Counted from the first letter of the stretch, positions 34,600 through 46,752 are shown. The stretch is DNA of 64,000 nucleotides from Dermanyssus gallinae (GCA_003439945.1 QVRM01001430.1:1-64000); one strand, 5' to 3'. Program-made: numbers and translations. Notes: generated by a model from the sequence alone, not told the origin.

Positions 34600-34935
34600 C
34601 ATGCTCTAAATGGTTGTGTCGGTGACTGATGTCGATGACACATCGTTGAAGCTATTAAGGGGCTTAACCCTGTTGAAGCACTTAAAGTGCTTGGAGTCTA
34701 TGACAAACGATATCCCAGACGGAGTGCCATAAGTTGTGTTCAAGCAGATTGTAACCTTGATATGTCACCCATTAAGCTTGATATCTCGTCGCTCACATGT
34801 GGATTCGATGTCCCCGGAGATTTTCCGGACGGCCATTGCTAACCCAACTCACAGAGAGAAAAATAGGTCAGACCGCAAAAAATGACCGACGCTCACCGTT
34901 ATAGCTTGCAAATTGTTAAATAGTGTAATTTCCTC
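34600..34935 (+). mobile_element. CR1/L2-like LINE, N-terminal reverse transcriptase fragment
   Basis: Frames give TNDIPDGVP then VVFKQIVTLICHPLSLISRR, SPEIFRTAIANPTHREKNRS and ACKLLNSVIS, the order seen at the start of CR1/L2-type reverse transcriptases (compare IPPIFFKKLAIFLAEPLKLI in the element at 42700). Stops and frame changes are present. No YADD. Confidence 0.65.
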
Positions 34936-34954
34936 GGCTATATATCAGCATCAT

Positions 34955-35240
34955 TAGGTAGTCATTGCATTCAAGCAGAGTACATTGAAGTCATAATCGT
35001 CTATATTATCTTATTATAATTATATGTTGTAATACAACATGACGGGCAGTTGGTTCTTATTCCCTACCGTCCCAACGAGAGAGAACGTGCAACAACCACC
35101 TTTGAAGCGTCGAACAGCGGTATTTAGCAAAAGTTTGCCAGTAGAGGCTACAAGTGCATTGAGGGTACCCCTCGTAAAACTTATTGAACGAATTTGTACA
35201 CACGCTGGTAGTAGCCACGCGAGATGTACCTGGTCGAGGT
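34955..35240 (+). repeat. dispersed repeat E, copy 1
   Basis: Shares CATTCAAGCAGAGTACATT and CATGACGGGCAGTTGGTTCT with 50540-50620. Function unknown; could be the 3' end of a LINE. Confidence 0.55.
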
Positions 35241-35689
35241 GAGAGAAAGACGTCGTTTCCTCGATTTCCGTTATAGTATATTTGCTAATATATATTGTTC
35301 CTGAAAACGTGCAGTACAATATCTATGCGAATAATATTAATTTTCACGGAAAAGCGGTCTAACTCGGCGGCTGTAGAAAACCGCAGAATATGGTCTGCCT
35401 TGATCTGAAACTTTCGGTAGTTAGGTACATTGTACTTCATTTTGGTCATAGAAATGTACAATGCAATGACTCCATCGGCGGCCATCCCTTTGCTCGGAAA
35501 AAAACGAATGAGAAGTCTTGGTGTAATGGCGTCTGTTATGAAGTAAACGGAACACGTAACAGGCATCGTTATGCACTATATGCAGCCCCAGGAGGGAGGC
35601 CATGTTTGAAGAAATATCAGCGGCTTCTAGACAAGGCATGCAGTAAATACCGTCGCTGAGTTGCATACCAGTGTGGAATCTCATGTTAT
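35241..35689. other. no gene recognised
   Basis: Nothing recognised. Confidence 0.4.
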
Positions 35690-35850
35690 TATGTCCAGCT
35701 TTCCTTATATGAGATATTTGTATAGCTATATATATTTGAGATACTGATCTAAAAAGGACTGTGATACTCTCGTTAGTGTCCAACTAAGTCATACAGAATT
35801 AATGGCAAAGATGTTCAACGTTGTCCATACGATTGCGCCTCGTGAGCAGA
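35690..35850 (+). repeat. dispersed repeat F, copy 1
   Basis: Matches 38935-39075 in the same orientation: ATTTGAGATACTGATCTAAA, CATTAGTGTC, AAGTCATAC, GTTGTCCATACGAT. Confidence 0.75.
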
Positions 35851-36064
35851 ATAATATTATTCGAAAGTTTGTTAGTTAGTTAAAAACGAATTCGGAACCA
35901 TATGCCTCTATGGAAAGTAGGTAACCCGCTTTTAATGGCAGCTTGCTGTTAACAGACTAACAGAATATGTCCTTGAATAAGGCGCACCAATAGCAATAAT
36001 AATTAACATCATGTAAGCTTCATAGTGAATCCCATTGTACACAAGTAGCGTCTTTACACAACCC

Positions 36065-38085
36065 ATTATCAGCAATCTGAATTTCATAGCTTTTGTCTTC
36101 GATACGTTAATTGTTAAACCATTTTGCTTGCTATATGTCTCCAGCAGCCTCAGGGACCTTTTTAGATCCATGAACACTCTTCTATATACCACCAGGTCAT
36201 CGGCATAGAGAGTTATGCGGACACATGGGTAGTGGTCATTGATAAGGCCCGGAAGATCACTGAGTAAGACTGAGAATAAGAGCGGGCTGAGATTATCACC
36301 CTGGGGATAGCCGGTGGTTTGTAGGAAAGGCTGGTATTCCTGAATGCCGTCATCTAGAATGACTGGGTTTGCCTTCAGGATAGCTGCCAGTATCCGCAAA
36401 ACTCGTGGGCCCACACCCGCGGCGGCTAGCTTCTCCATGACAATATCCCTGGGGGCAGTGTCAAACGCCGCTTTGTAGTCTACAAATACAGCGTACAGTG
36501 CTTGGTGCTTGACGGTGACTGAGCGCTTCACCTCGTCTAAAAGCTCCTGGGATGCGGTCATTGTCGAATGTCTCGCGCGAAATCCATGCTGTTCCGGAGG
36601 GATGATTCCCCTTGCTTCGAGATAGAGGCTAAGCCGGCGTGCCAGGAGGCATGACAATATTTTGTAGATGCGGCATATCTTTCGCAGCTCACATATCTCA
36701 GCGAATTAATAGCAGCATTGTCGCCATGACCTCAATCTCGGCTCCACAGAAGCTCTCAGTAAAAACAGCTTTAATACTGTTTAATCTGAAGGTGGCCTCG
36801 GTGGCATCTTATGGTATCACATTAATTTGGGAATTGAAAGCAGAGTAGGAAAAGCCATTAGAGCGGCAGCAGCAATTAAAAACCCGCAAATGTTGTCAAT
36901 ACACACCGCGTCCGCCCTTTTCAAGATTAAAATAGAACCAATAGCAACATTTGGTGTATCACTTATATGGGAGAAATTAGGAGAGGCAGATTTTCAGTTA
37001 CTAGATAGAGTTCGATTTTTCTTCATGAAGCGGGTTTTGGGGTTAGCTAACTCTTGTAGGAATAGAATAGTTCATATATTAGAAGGGGGGGCTCTAATGA
37101 CACAAGAATTACAAGTAAAATGGGGTTTACCTAAGACGACGGCCTTCGTGGCCTACACTACGAAGTGGGGGGAAAAATTAAAGGATATAGACATAGGAAT
37201 ATACACGACGATAGCGATGAGGAGTACAACCTGGCGAGCAGCCGGATATAAGAATAGGCATCTAACTACGGCATTTGCAGCCCACGGGTTCCATCACGTG
37301 TTATGCAGCACACAAGAATTCCACAATCCTCAGGAGTGTTGTAAGTGCGCGAGATGCTTAGGCCATTGTGATAAATACCACGCCGCAGCATGTCCAGCAG
37401 TGCAATCAATAGCTGAACTCGCAAGATGAGGGAAGATCCGGTGACGCAGAAAAACCACTGATTCAGACTGATGTATTTACTTAAAATTTACCCAACCTGG
37501 GTGTTAATAAACCATAATAATATTAATTTGGGAACACCTATCCGCTCAGCAGCTTAGCGCTCTCGACACGGTGAAGGCAACGTTCCTTAAGAGAGTTTTG
37601 GGCCTCCCTAGAAATGCTCAAAACAGGCTAACTTATAGTCTGTCGAGGACCACGCCGTTCATCAAGGACGTGGTAAACCGCTTTCAACTTCCGACCACTG
37701 CCTCACTGCGAGAGTTCCGTAGGCACTTCGAGCAGAAAATGAGGGAAGTGCCAGAAGCCTTCTACAAAACACCGGCAATGTTGGACAATACATGGATGGA
37801 ACCGCTCTTCGAGCAACGACACGTTCTCACCCGCTACTCCGTCCATGGGTTCCACCACAAACTGTGCCACCGCAGTGGGTTCCATAACCCTTCTGATGAG
37901 TGTTGCTGCAAATTTTGCGGCCTTGTATGCACCAAATATCATCATGAAACATGCCGGTCTGCGCCAGCTATCTGGGCGTTAGGTCGCTGACATCTTCTTG
38001 AGATGCTTGATTAATGAATACGTGTAATGTAATATAATCAACAATACCGAAAGGTGATGTAATAATAAATAAATTATCAGCAATC
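36065..38085 (+). mobile_element. I-like LINE family A with inverted 5' part
   Basis: ATTATCAGCAATC at 36065-36077 is repeated at 38073-38085 (13-bp target-site duplication). The 5' part, 36078 to about 36672, is inverted: on the minus strand it encodes the reverse transcriptase (ARGIIPPEQHGFRARHSTMT; VFVDYKAAFDTAPRDI, motif A; YPQGDNLSPLLFSVLLSDL; YADD at 36196-36207). From about 36670 the plus strand continues with the same 3' region as the copy at 25043 (SFAAHISQRINSSIVAMTS). The two parts share a few bases at the joint (ATGCGGCATAT). About 40 codons between them are missing. This arrangement matches twin priming, known for LINE-1. The 3' part is interrupted by a nested LINE at 36834-37521. 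Confidence 0.85.
36821..37534 (+). mobile_element. I-like LINE family B nested in family A
   Basis: ATTAATTTGGGAA at 36821-36833 is repeated at 37522-37534, inside the codons ITLIWE of the host LINE, whose frame resumes as HLSAQQLSALD. The 688-base insert is a 5'-truncated LINE 3' end with one open frame to 37429: KIKIEPIATFGVSLIWEKLG, FFMKRVLGLANSCRNRIVHI, AAHGFHHVLC, and a C-terminal knuckle CARCLGHCDKYHAAAC (C-x2-C-x7-H-x3-C). It ends in a TAA-type tail (GTTAATAAACCATAATAAT). Clearly related to family A but diverged. Confidence 0.92.
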
Positions 38086-38348
38086 GCTAGCGATTGTTGT
38101 GCGATGCACGTGCACCCTCGTTTTCATCCTATGAATGCTCTCCATTAAAACTCAGCGTATCCCGTTGCTTTAGAGTAACGTGTGAGACGACGTCGACGCT
38201 GAACGCCAATAAGCCTCGTCGTGGCTCACGTAATAACGGATGCCGCTGTGGAGCATCGTTTTTTCTTTCATATTGCTGCTGCTTATCTAATAGATTGCGC
38301 CTGGACAGTTGCTATCTCCTTCGTTTTAGATAGACATTCATCTCGACG
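38086..38348. other. no gene recognised
   Basis: Nothing recognised. Confidence 0.4.
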
Positions 38349-38541
38349 TCGAGTTCGTTGGTGGCATGATGCATGAGCGTGCGCCTCGGGACTAGAGAAG
38401 AAACTTTGGTGCAAGGATTCGATCCCGCTGTCGCACATTTATCTTTATGGGGCCGGTCTTAATCCGTCTGTTTCTTCGAAGCAATGCGAAAGCCATTCCG
38501 TGGACGTTAAGTGTTGGCTGAGAGACAGCCCGGAAAAACAA
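38349..38541 (+). mobile_element. SINE family 2 (tRNA-headed)
   Basis: Box A region GTGGCATGATGC, box B GGATTCGATCCC, then GCACATTTATCTTTATGGGG, CGAAGCAATGCGAAAGCCAT, GTGGACGTTAAGTGTTGGCT and GACAGCCCGGAAAAACAAAA. The A-rich 3' end supports retroposition. No flanking duplication found. Confidence 0.85.
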
Positions 38542-38934
38542 AACGAGATATTGCCACCTATCTACGGTTTCTTTCTATGCATTTAGAGCTGCTGCTCGTT
38601 TCGTGTGATACCTTTGTTTGTGACTTTTGGAGTCAGTGGTGCATGATTAGTGACACTTACTACCTCTGACAGAACTCCAGAACTACGCTCGTCCTTTCTA
38701 TTAAGTAAACGCGGCAAACCACTACTGCCATCTACATTCTAAATAATACAAACTGTAATAGTTTCATATTGGTTTAAATCTTTGTTATTACGTTCATTTT
38801 TAGATGGGGGGGAGGGGGGGGGTGCATAGGACTACAGTGCTGCCCCTCAGTCCATTTGGGAGAGTGGTTGAGGTCAGATGGTGCAAGTTTATATAATTCG
38901 AGGTTGTTCTTTGATCATTCAAGTGAGGAATTTC
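38542..38934. other. no gene recognised; G-rich tract
   Basis: G-tract at 38805-38822 followed by GTGCATAG, as also seen at 2706-2725. Confidence 0.4.
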
Positions 38935-39075
38935 ATGTTATGACATCCAGCTTTACAACATATTTGAGATACTGATCTAAAAAAGATTGTGGTACCCTCA
39001 TTAGTGTCGAGATAAGTCATACTGAATTGATGGCTAATATGTTCATTGTTGTCCATACGATGGCGCGAGGTTCCT
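38935..39075 (+). repeat. dispersed repeat F, copy 2
   Basis: See copy 1 at 35690-35850. On the minus strand both copies read YLDTNE or MDTNES followed by FFRSVSQI or LFRSVSQI, so the repeat may derive from coding sequence. Confidence 0.75.
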
Positions 39076-40125
39076 CTTTGAGAGAGCTCAGAAACCATAT
39101 TAGCCTTAACTTGGTGAGGCTTCACTGTTGGTCTATCACCTGTGCTGCATAGGCTACGTAGCGCACTATGTAAATACCTCCAGAGAAATGCACTTAATAT
39201 GTCATTTAACGCCAACATCCATAAGAAACAATCCAGCTCTTGTCTTTGTGAAGCAACGTGCATTGCTTCACACAGCGTGCGCCCATTGTTAATCGGACGT
39301 GCAATCTGAAAGATCTACTAGCCACTGTGGCGCCTCGGCCTGCAAAGTCCTACCTATTGTAGCCACCTACACGGTAAGCTGGCGAATTAAGTAATTACTT
39401 TTGAACAGACTTTCCTCCGTTTCAATACGACTGCCAGAGTGGTAGTTTTTATTTACAGGTGGATCTTCCTTTTGCAAGGAGCACGGCGGCAATTTCCTGA
39501 TTTCGTTTTTTGGCGTGCTCCACCGGAGCCTCAGCCTTTCCTACTCCAAAAATGAGCTTTCTATTGCTGCCTCTAGTGGGTTGCTTCCTCTTCCGCTGGA
39601 CGTTTTTTTGGAAGAGTGTGTTCGGCGATCGAAGAATGCTAAACAGCCGCCTCGGAGAGAGAAATAGGGTGTGTGAGTCTTGGTCCCTATGGTAATAATT
39701 CTGCTCATCATTCCCCTAGGATTTCAGGCTAATCATGACGGAGTACCGGTACACAGAGAGAACACACGTGGTAACACAGCTATTTTCGTCTGCATGCCAC
39801 TAGGCATGCAGACTTTTATTGTTCTTGTTGTCTGTTGTGGTTGCTTTCGTTCATTTCTGTTGTTATGGTCGAATCCGTTATTCTGTATTTCAGTATAGAC
39901 TAGCCCCACCAGTCAGCCGTTGTTGCTGTGGTCATTATTGTAGACGTAAACGCCGCTAGCTGCCCTAAACTAAACTGTACACTCTGGTTCACTTTGCCGG
40001 TGCCCGCGGCAAGACCAGTTTTTGAAGGATGACGGTGGTTTATATTAATGACCGCTCTGGGCAATTGCTTCGCCTACCCATCTGCAAGGAAGCAGTGTGG
40101 CTTTTAAACCGACATATACCACTCT

Positions 40126-40126
<1 letters not shown>
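39076..40126. other. no gene recognised
   Basis: Contains the hairpin at 39788-39813 and nothing else recognised. Confidence 0.4.
39788..39813. repeat. 11-bp perfect inverted repeat, 4-base loop
   Basis: GTCTGCATGCC at 39788-39798, loop ACTA, complement at 39803-39813, then TTTTATT. Confidence 0.9.
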
Positions 40127-40158
<32 letters not shown>

Positions 40159-40240
40159 TGTATATATATTATATATTATTTATATATATCTATATATATA
40201 TCTATAGCTATATATAATATATATATATATATATATATTT
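40127..40240. repeat. (TA)n microsatellite, interrupted
   Basis: About 110 bases in several blocks. Confidence 0.9.
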
Positions 40241-41049
40241 ATTTATATTTGCGCCTTGCGGTAAAAGTGTCCAATCCATGAGAGACTCTTCCAAATACAA
40301 TGGAAATGTTGTTGGAAGAGTTTCTCGTTTTCTGTTTCTTTTTTTACACGTAACCACCGAGGTTCAACGCATCTGCTAATCGGAATCTATTAATTAGTAA
40401 CACAACGGGCATTTTAGCGCAATAGTCCATATACGTCGCTAATTAAGCAATTCGCTTTTTTCACGACTGTAAGCAATACTAGTAGTGTGACCAGTAGTCT
40501 GTTGATGGTAGTTTATTCTACTTGAATAGCAGCAGTTAGAACTATCAATTAGAACGTCAGTTAGTATAGGGTTAACTATTAGATCACCGATAGTTGGTTC
40601 TTTGGCATACAAATAAGATAGTGCGGTACTTGTATATGTATTTACATAGCGCTGCTCGTTAAATTTATATGAATAGACATATTCTAAACTCACACCTATC
40701 TAAGTGTATTAGAAGGTAAAGTCGGCAGCAAAAATTGCACACTGTTTCACTATACATGTTTTGATATTTCTCATCTAATCATCATTTTTCTCTTCCCCCG
40801 TCCCTCTCTTCCTCGTTGTCGTTGGTTCTTGCGATGATACGGCAAATTAGTATCAGACACGGTGAAGACCGACTGCATTGATACAATTCTACTCATCTTT
40901 TATTACGTACAAGCAGGATGCTAAAGCGGCAGGCGCGTGGGCGGCAAACTCTTGCGTGAACAAAGAGCTAAAAAACTGAGACAAAAAACGAATGCGGTCA
41001 GCAAGCAGTAACAAGGGAACCGGGATAGAGGGATAAAAACGGATTAAAA
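40241..41049. other. no gene recognised
   Basis: An imperfect hairpin (CTCTTCCAA with TTGGAAGAG) lies near 40287-40322. Otherwise nothing recognised. Confidence 0.4.
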
Positions 41050-41344
41050 GACAGAAGGAAAGAGAAGGTGATCCTTCGAAGCGCAGAAACGAGTGAAGAG
41101 GGGTCACCAGCCAGGAAGCAGTTGGGTAGGGCCCCGGGAGATTTAAAGGGGATGGACGACGAGGACAGAAGGGTGACGCGGGGCGTCGACGGGAATAGGA
41201 AGAGAGTGGCCATTGAATCTCCGAGTAGCGGGAAAGCCGCCAAGTGTGCCAAAAATGTGGAGGCTGTCAGAGAAAAGCAGCTCTAGGAGGCCCTTCAGGC
41301 TATGCGGCAGCACATTGGGCAAACGTTTAATCTGTGCAAGGTTC

Positions 41345-44090
41345 ATAATAGAATAGAATAGAATAGAATAGAAAACGCCTTTATTTACCGAATAAAGGGT
41401 AAGAAGGAAAGCTAGGTGGGCAAGGACGCCCCCAAAACCTCCTTGTTGTGCAATTCTCTGGCTACACGCCAGACGAACATATTATTGACTGTTTCAAGTC
41501 TTGGAATACATTTTGGTAAAAACATTATTTGACTTCTGCGATTATTTATTGTCACGTCGAAAAAACGGTTGATAAGATCGGCACTTGAAAGTTGCGATAG
41601 TGCTCGCGTGTCGTTGTTCTTCAGTAAAAACGAGAGCGACGGAAGGTTTACAGCATTCGGGTCAATATTACATCTTTTACAGAGCCTTTTTAGAAATCTT
41701 CTCTGAATACCTTAAAGCATGCCTATGTGCTTGCACAAGTATGGGCTCCAGACAGGTGAACAATATAAAAGTTTGGATAGCACAATTGCTTTATACAGAC
41801 GAATATACACATTTGGGTCCTTGATGATAAAGCAAAGGAACAGCGTGTTCACAAGTGTAGATGTTGTTTTGACTAGCTCTCTTATATGTACAGAAAATGT
41901 TAGATCTGTTGACATCCCGAGAAACATTAGCGGTGGGCAGAATTGTCCCGTTAAGCTGATACTCCAGATTAAAGAAGCCATGTTTCAAAACGAGGCATTT
42001 CAAAACTGATAGCTCCATGCCATTGTCAATGCACCAGCGGCAGATGCCATCGACAGCAGACTGTAACGCAGTGTGCGCAGAGTCCAAGGGAGCGTATATC
42101 TTTAGGTCATCGGCGTACAGTAGGTATTTAACACTCGACGGAATATAAGATTTTATGTCTAAAACAAACACTGTGTACAGCAAAGGTGAGACGCAGCTCC
42201 CCTGTGGGACGCCGGACGGAGCCAGTCGTGGCTCACTGAGAGCTTCCCCGCATTTGACTCGGAACGACCGATTGTGTAAAAACGCGGCAAGCCATTTGCG
42301 CGTTTGTAAATGAACCTGGAGCGTCTTCATCTTGTCAATAAGAAGCTTATGATCAACCCTGTCAAAGGAACTCTTCTGGTCAAAATATATACAGTGAAAA
42401 TCTTTTTTGGCATTTATGTACAAGGCCCAATCGTTTGTCATTTCTAATAGTTGCGTGCACGTAGAACGACGAGGTACAAATCCGTGTTGGAAAGTATCAA
42501 AAAAATTATTCACAGTCATATAGTTAGTTACGTGTTTGACTGAGATATTTTCAAAAACTGTGCAGGCGATCGAACACTGAGCCACAGGGCGATAATTCTC
42601 AACGCGCTTTTTGGGCCCCTTTTTGTGTATCGGTGTGACAATGCTCTGTTTGAAAACTTCTGGGACTACGGTGTCATTGTATGAACGTTCGAAGATGAGT
42701 TTTAATGGCTCCGCTAAAAATATAGCTAGCTTTTTAAAAAATATAGGTGGGATGCCATCAGGTGTATGGCTGCATTTGGGTTTCAGAGATAAGAGTTGCA
42801 TGTAAATGTCATATTCGTTAAAATCAATAGGTGAGTCGCTGTAGCTCGTAGGAAAATAATATGTCGACATGGGTGAGACGGAAGTCACTGGCACCGTGTT
42901 GAACAAAGATGAGAAATGAGCTGCTAGAAGCTCAACCTTCTCCTCCTCTGTTGATGCCGATAGTGAGTTAGTTTCTAGGGTTGGTGGAGACTCGTTGCTT
43001 GTGAGGCGCGAGTTCGCGTAGTGGAAGAGGGACCGGCTGTCCTTGACGCTTATGCTCATCTCGGTCAGGATGCGGAGACGCTTTGTTGCTTTCATGAGTT
43101 TCCGATGATATGTAGTGGACGAAGCGGGATCAGGGAGCGAAATTACTCGCTCGAGGCGGGCTACGTGTGAGCGCAGTCTCATGAGCTTCTTGTCGACCAC
43201 AAGAGGAGTAAAGGCCAGGATCAGAAAACGACAGCACCGCATGAACTTGTTGTACATATCGTTAGCATCATGGCAGTCTAGAAAGATAACCCTCCAATCG
43301 ATGAGGTTGAGGTGGTTGGCCATTAGCTCAATGTTCATTTGTTGAAAGTTGAAATTACACAGCATTTTGATTGTTTCAGAGACGTCCGTTATGAGACTGA
43401 ACAAGATGAGCTTGTGATCAGAGCTGATGATTGGGTCGCGGATGTCGGTGTTGTCGACAGTGTCAGGATGAGTGGTCAGCAAAAGATCGAGAGTAGAGCC
43501 AGCATGATGCGTGGGACCATTTATAAGCTGAATTAGATTGCTCTCAACGATGCAGTTGACGAAAACCGCTTCCATTGAATCAGCGGAGGTGGTTCTCCGC
43601 AGTAGCCCAGTCGATTCGAGGTAAATTAAAGTCACCAACAATGACCACGGGACCGTCAAATTGGCAGTAGAAATTGATTGCGTCACAGCTTTCGTTTATT
43701 CGTTGCGCGCGGCACATACTGTCACCGGAATTTGATGCATAAAAACAGCAGAGGCGAAGCTTGTTGTGCGGAGTTAGTAGATCGACTGCGATGTGCTATC
43801 ACATGATACAGGTATAACATTTAAACGAGCAGAGACTAGAATGCACACTCCACCGCCTCTCGACCCGCGATCCAGCCGGAAGCATTGAAACATATTATTG
43901 GAAGTGAGTTCGGCGTCCGTTATGGACTGGTTGAACCAGGTCTCACACAGAAAAATGAGATCAACATTATTGGCTACACTGTAAAAGAAAATAGAATCAA
44001 TGGCGCCTTGTTTTGCCGCTGAACGAGTGTTTAAGAAAATACAATTTTTAATTAATACAAGCAGCTGTCCGTAAAAGCTCCCTAGAACCT
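41345..44090 (-). mobile_element. CR1-like LINE, nearly full ORF2, few frameshifts
   Basis: Minus strand. Endonuclease domain: NNVDLIFLCETWFNQSITDA near 43980, DRGSRGGGVCILVSARLNVI, PVVIVGDFNLPRIDW near 43640, and ISSDHKLILFSL near 43410. Reverse transcriptase: SHTPDGIPPIFFKKL, IVTPIHKKGPKKRVENYRPV, HGFVPRRSTCTQLLE, YFDQKSSFDRVDHKLL (motif A), PSGVPQGSCVSPLLYTVF, and YLLYADDLKIYAPL (YADD at 42106-42117). The C-terminus continues in a second frame (IRLYKAIVLSKLLYCSPVWS) to about 41415. I see only about three frameshifts (near 43800, 43590 and 41935). The 3' end is a (TTCTA)n tail (41341-41374 on the plus strand), not poly-A, as known for CR1/L2-type LINEs. It lies inside ORF1 of the R1-like LINE. 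A second, short copy is at 3950-4215. Confidence 0.93.
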
Positions 44091-44420
44091 CAAGAATATC
44101 CTCGAATACAGAGGTAAGGCCTACCGAGAACTTAGATCAGCTGACGAGGAAGGGATAGACCAGCTTAAGGAGATGGTTGAAACTTCACGAATAATTGAGG
44201 GTAGGCTGAAGGAGGAGCTTGGGAGGCTAAGAGATGATAGGCTACGGATGTATAGGGAAGACCTCTTTCGGGAGGAAGCGAACGAACGGGAGAAGGGACG
44301 AGATCTTCTGTGAAGTGACGACGAGGTGGAAAAGAAAAGGCGTTTCTATGGGCTCTGGAAATCTGCTGCCGTGACGAGGCCGGTGACGGCAGCAGCATTC
44401 TAGAGGTTTGGTAGACCTCC

Positions 44421-44453
44421 TGCTTCACCATCCACCACATGGATGGTGAAGCA
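44421..44453. repeat. 14-bp perfect inverted repeat, 5-base loop
   Basis: TGCTTCACCATCCA at 44421-44434 and complement at 44440-44453, inside the decayed ORF1 of the R1-like LINE. Confidence 0.9.
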
Positions 44454-46137
44454 AGAAACGAAGAGTGCCCTCAAGGTTATGTCGAGAAAGAAAAAACCTT
44501 TGCGGAAACCCTCGAGGGCGTTAGAGAGCAGTTAGGGAGCCCTGCGGCTTCCGGCCCGCATCAAAGTCAGGATGGCCGGGGCTCCGAAAAAGTGTACTAC
44601 GCATTAGTTACGGCCTCTTTGGCTGCGGCAAGAGCTATCTGCTCCCACAGAACCTTTACGTTGAGCGGCGCAGGCCTGAGGAGTGGATCAGTTCCCCAAC
44701 TGTTACAAGTACCATATGCCAGGTCATAAGGCCCAAGATTGTAAAGTAGAGAGCCAGGTGTCCCGCGTTTACCACACATGTGATGACTCTGACCACCTGG
44801 TAGCCAACTGCAATGCAAGGACATTAAAACGTCTTGTTATCGTCCTGATAGGATGTCTTGCCCGGCGTATAGATAGCAAGTCGAGCAGCGGCCTCTTTCC
44901 CAACAAGGAGGAGGGGGAAGTCAAGGAACTTTTCGACGAACTTGCTCACAGCTCGGAGGCACATGTAGGCACCTCATTAACAATGCTCAATGAGACGGTC
45001 CTTCTACTGGTGGCAGAGTGGCGGGTAAATAAGACGGAGGAGACTATGAGTGACCACATAAATATTTGTCTCACTATCTGTGTCTCCGAGATGCACCTGT
45101 CCCCGCTCCGTATTAAAAGGTGAAAATGCGGAAACTCTATGTATTGGTCCTGCGATAAACGAGGGTTATAGACGGCTCGGGAACAGGACAGCGGATTAAT
45201 ACCAAATCACCGGGATACTCTTCATAGCACAAGGGCGCGCAGAAAGCTGCTTCCTTACACTCCCAACTGACGGAGTACAAGGCTGCTCGATTGAGACTCC
45301 GAGGACCAAAAAGTAAAGCCCGAGCGTGGAAAGAGCTAATAGACGCGGTGGAGAGTGACGTATCAGGCCTGACGTACCGTATGGATACGGCCAGACACCA
45401 AAGGCCTTCTCCAAAGCTCTGAGAGAGAAAAGAGACTGTAACCGGTTTATTCCACAGCCGCCGAGAGAAAACGAGGAGCTCTTGGTTGTCCAGGCAGAAC
45501 CCCGGAGGTAATGCTGGAGGAGGTCAAACAAGCCTGACAATGGCTGGTAACCCGTAAAGCACCCGGCCTAGATAGAGTTCCTCTAAAAATAGCGAGGCCA
45601 CTGGTCCAAGGCTAGCCAAGGGTCTTCCTGGACCTCGCTAACAAGCTTCTGAGAGAGGAAAGATTCCAGAAGCTGTGAAAGAGGGCTAGGTTTGTTCTGA
45701 TCCCCAAACCCAGGGGAAGCCGGGACCCTCAGCTCACTGGTTCGTTATTGACGCTATGGGGTAACGTCTTTCAGAACGTTAGTGTCAATAAACTACTAAA
45801 AGAGACCTAGGAAAAGACCGTCCTATCAGCGCGGTTTCGTGAGAGGCAGATCCACACTGGTGACTCTAAAGAAGGTTCTGCAACGGGCTTTTCCGCCTAC
45901 CTTCATCGAATGATTTTATTCTACCTGGATGACAGAGGTCTGGATGCAGGATGGCAGGAGTACGAGGTTACTGCCGGGGTATCACAAAGCTCGATTATAA
46001 GGCCGTGCTCAACCTGACGCGGATCATGCCTAGAATCGGTGGGATGGCTGATAAGAAAAGAAGGCTTCGGTGGACAAATCAACGGCGCTATACGCGGCCC
46101 CAGTTAAAGGGGACGTGACACAACGGACGGCAAATAA

Positions 46138-46752
46138 TAAGATCGACACTGACCAAAAAAATGCCGTCAACCTTTCTAAAATAAAAATTGCACCAATAGT
46201 TCGATATAGCTTACAAGTGATTGCGTCTCACTTTAAGCTGACAGACCTGAAAAACATCGACCGAGTTAAGAACTGCTTTATACAACGTGCACTTGGACTA
46301 CCTAGGAATGCATCGGCAACATTCGCGTTAGCACTATGTCGAGAGAAAACCTTTACGGAGGATCTCATATCTGACGGAATACCATTTAGTGCAGATACCT
46401 TGGACCGATACCTAGTGTTTAGAGAAGAAATAAATATTGATTTTGTAATGCAGAACTATACAGATGGATCAGCGTTCTCCACAGATAAGTGGAAAAAGGC
46501 TCTACAATCAATTCGGACCCTGTATTGTAGGATAACCTGGCATGGTTATTACCATTATAAATGTCTGAAAGGAGCGTGTTATGAAATTGACGAGTGTGTG
46601 TGCAAATTTTGTGGAGAATGTAACATCAACCGCTACCACTTGACACGATGCGCAGTCAATCGACGCACAATCACCACAGGAACGTGTTTAGTTGTAACAG
46701 TGAATTACCTGCTTAGTTGTAACAGTGAATTATAAGGCATACTAAGGTCGAC
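46138..46752 (+). mobile_element. I-like LINE family C fragment inside the R1-like LINE
   Basis: TAAGATCGAC at 46138-46147 and TAAGGTCGAC at 46743-46752 flank it, a probable 10-base duplication with one change. The insert encodes KIKIAPIVRYSLQVIASHFK, CFIQRALGLPRNASATFALA, NYTDGSAFSTDKWKKALQS, TWHGYYHYKCLKG, and CKFCGECNINRYHLTRC (C-x2-C-x8-H-x3-C). The R1-like reading resumes directly after it. Near the 3' end TTAGTTGTAACAGTGAATTA occurs twice (about 46686 and 46712). Confidence 0.85.

Noticed and set aside
35932..36064. Continuation of the reverse transcriptase frame past 36078
   Set aside because: The frame stays open, but the 13-bp duplication at 36065-36077 places the element end at 36078, so this part is flank.
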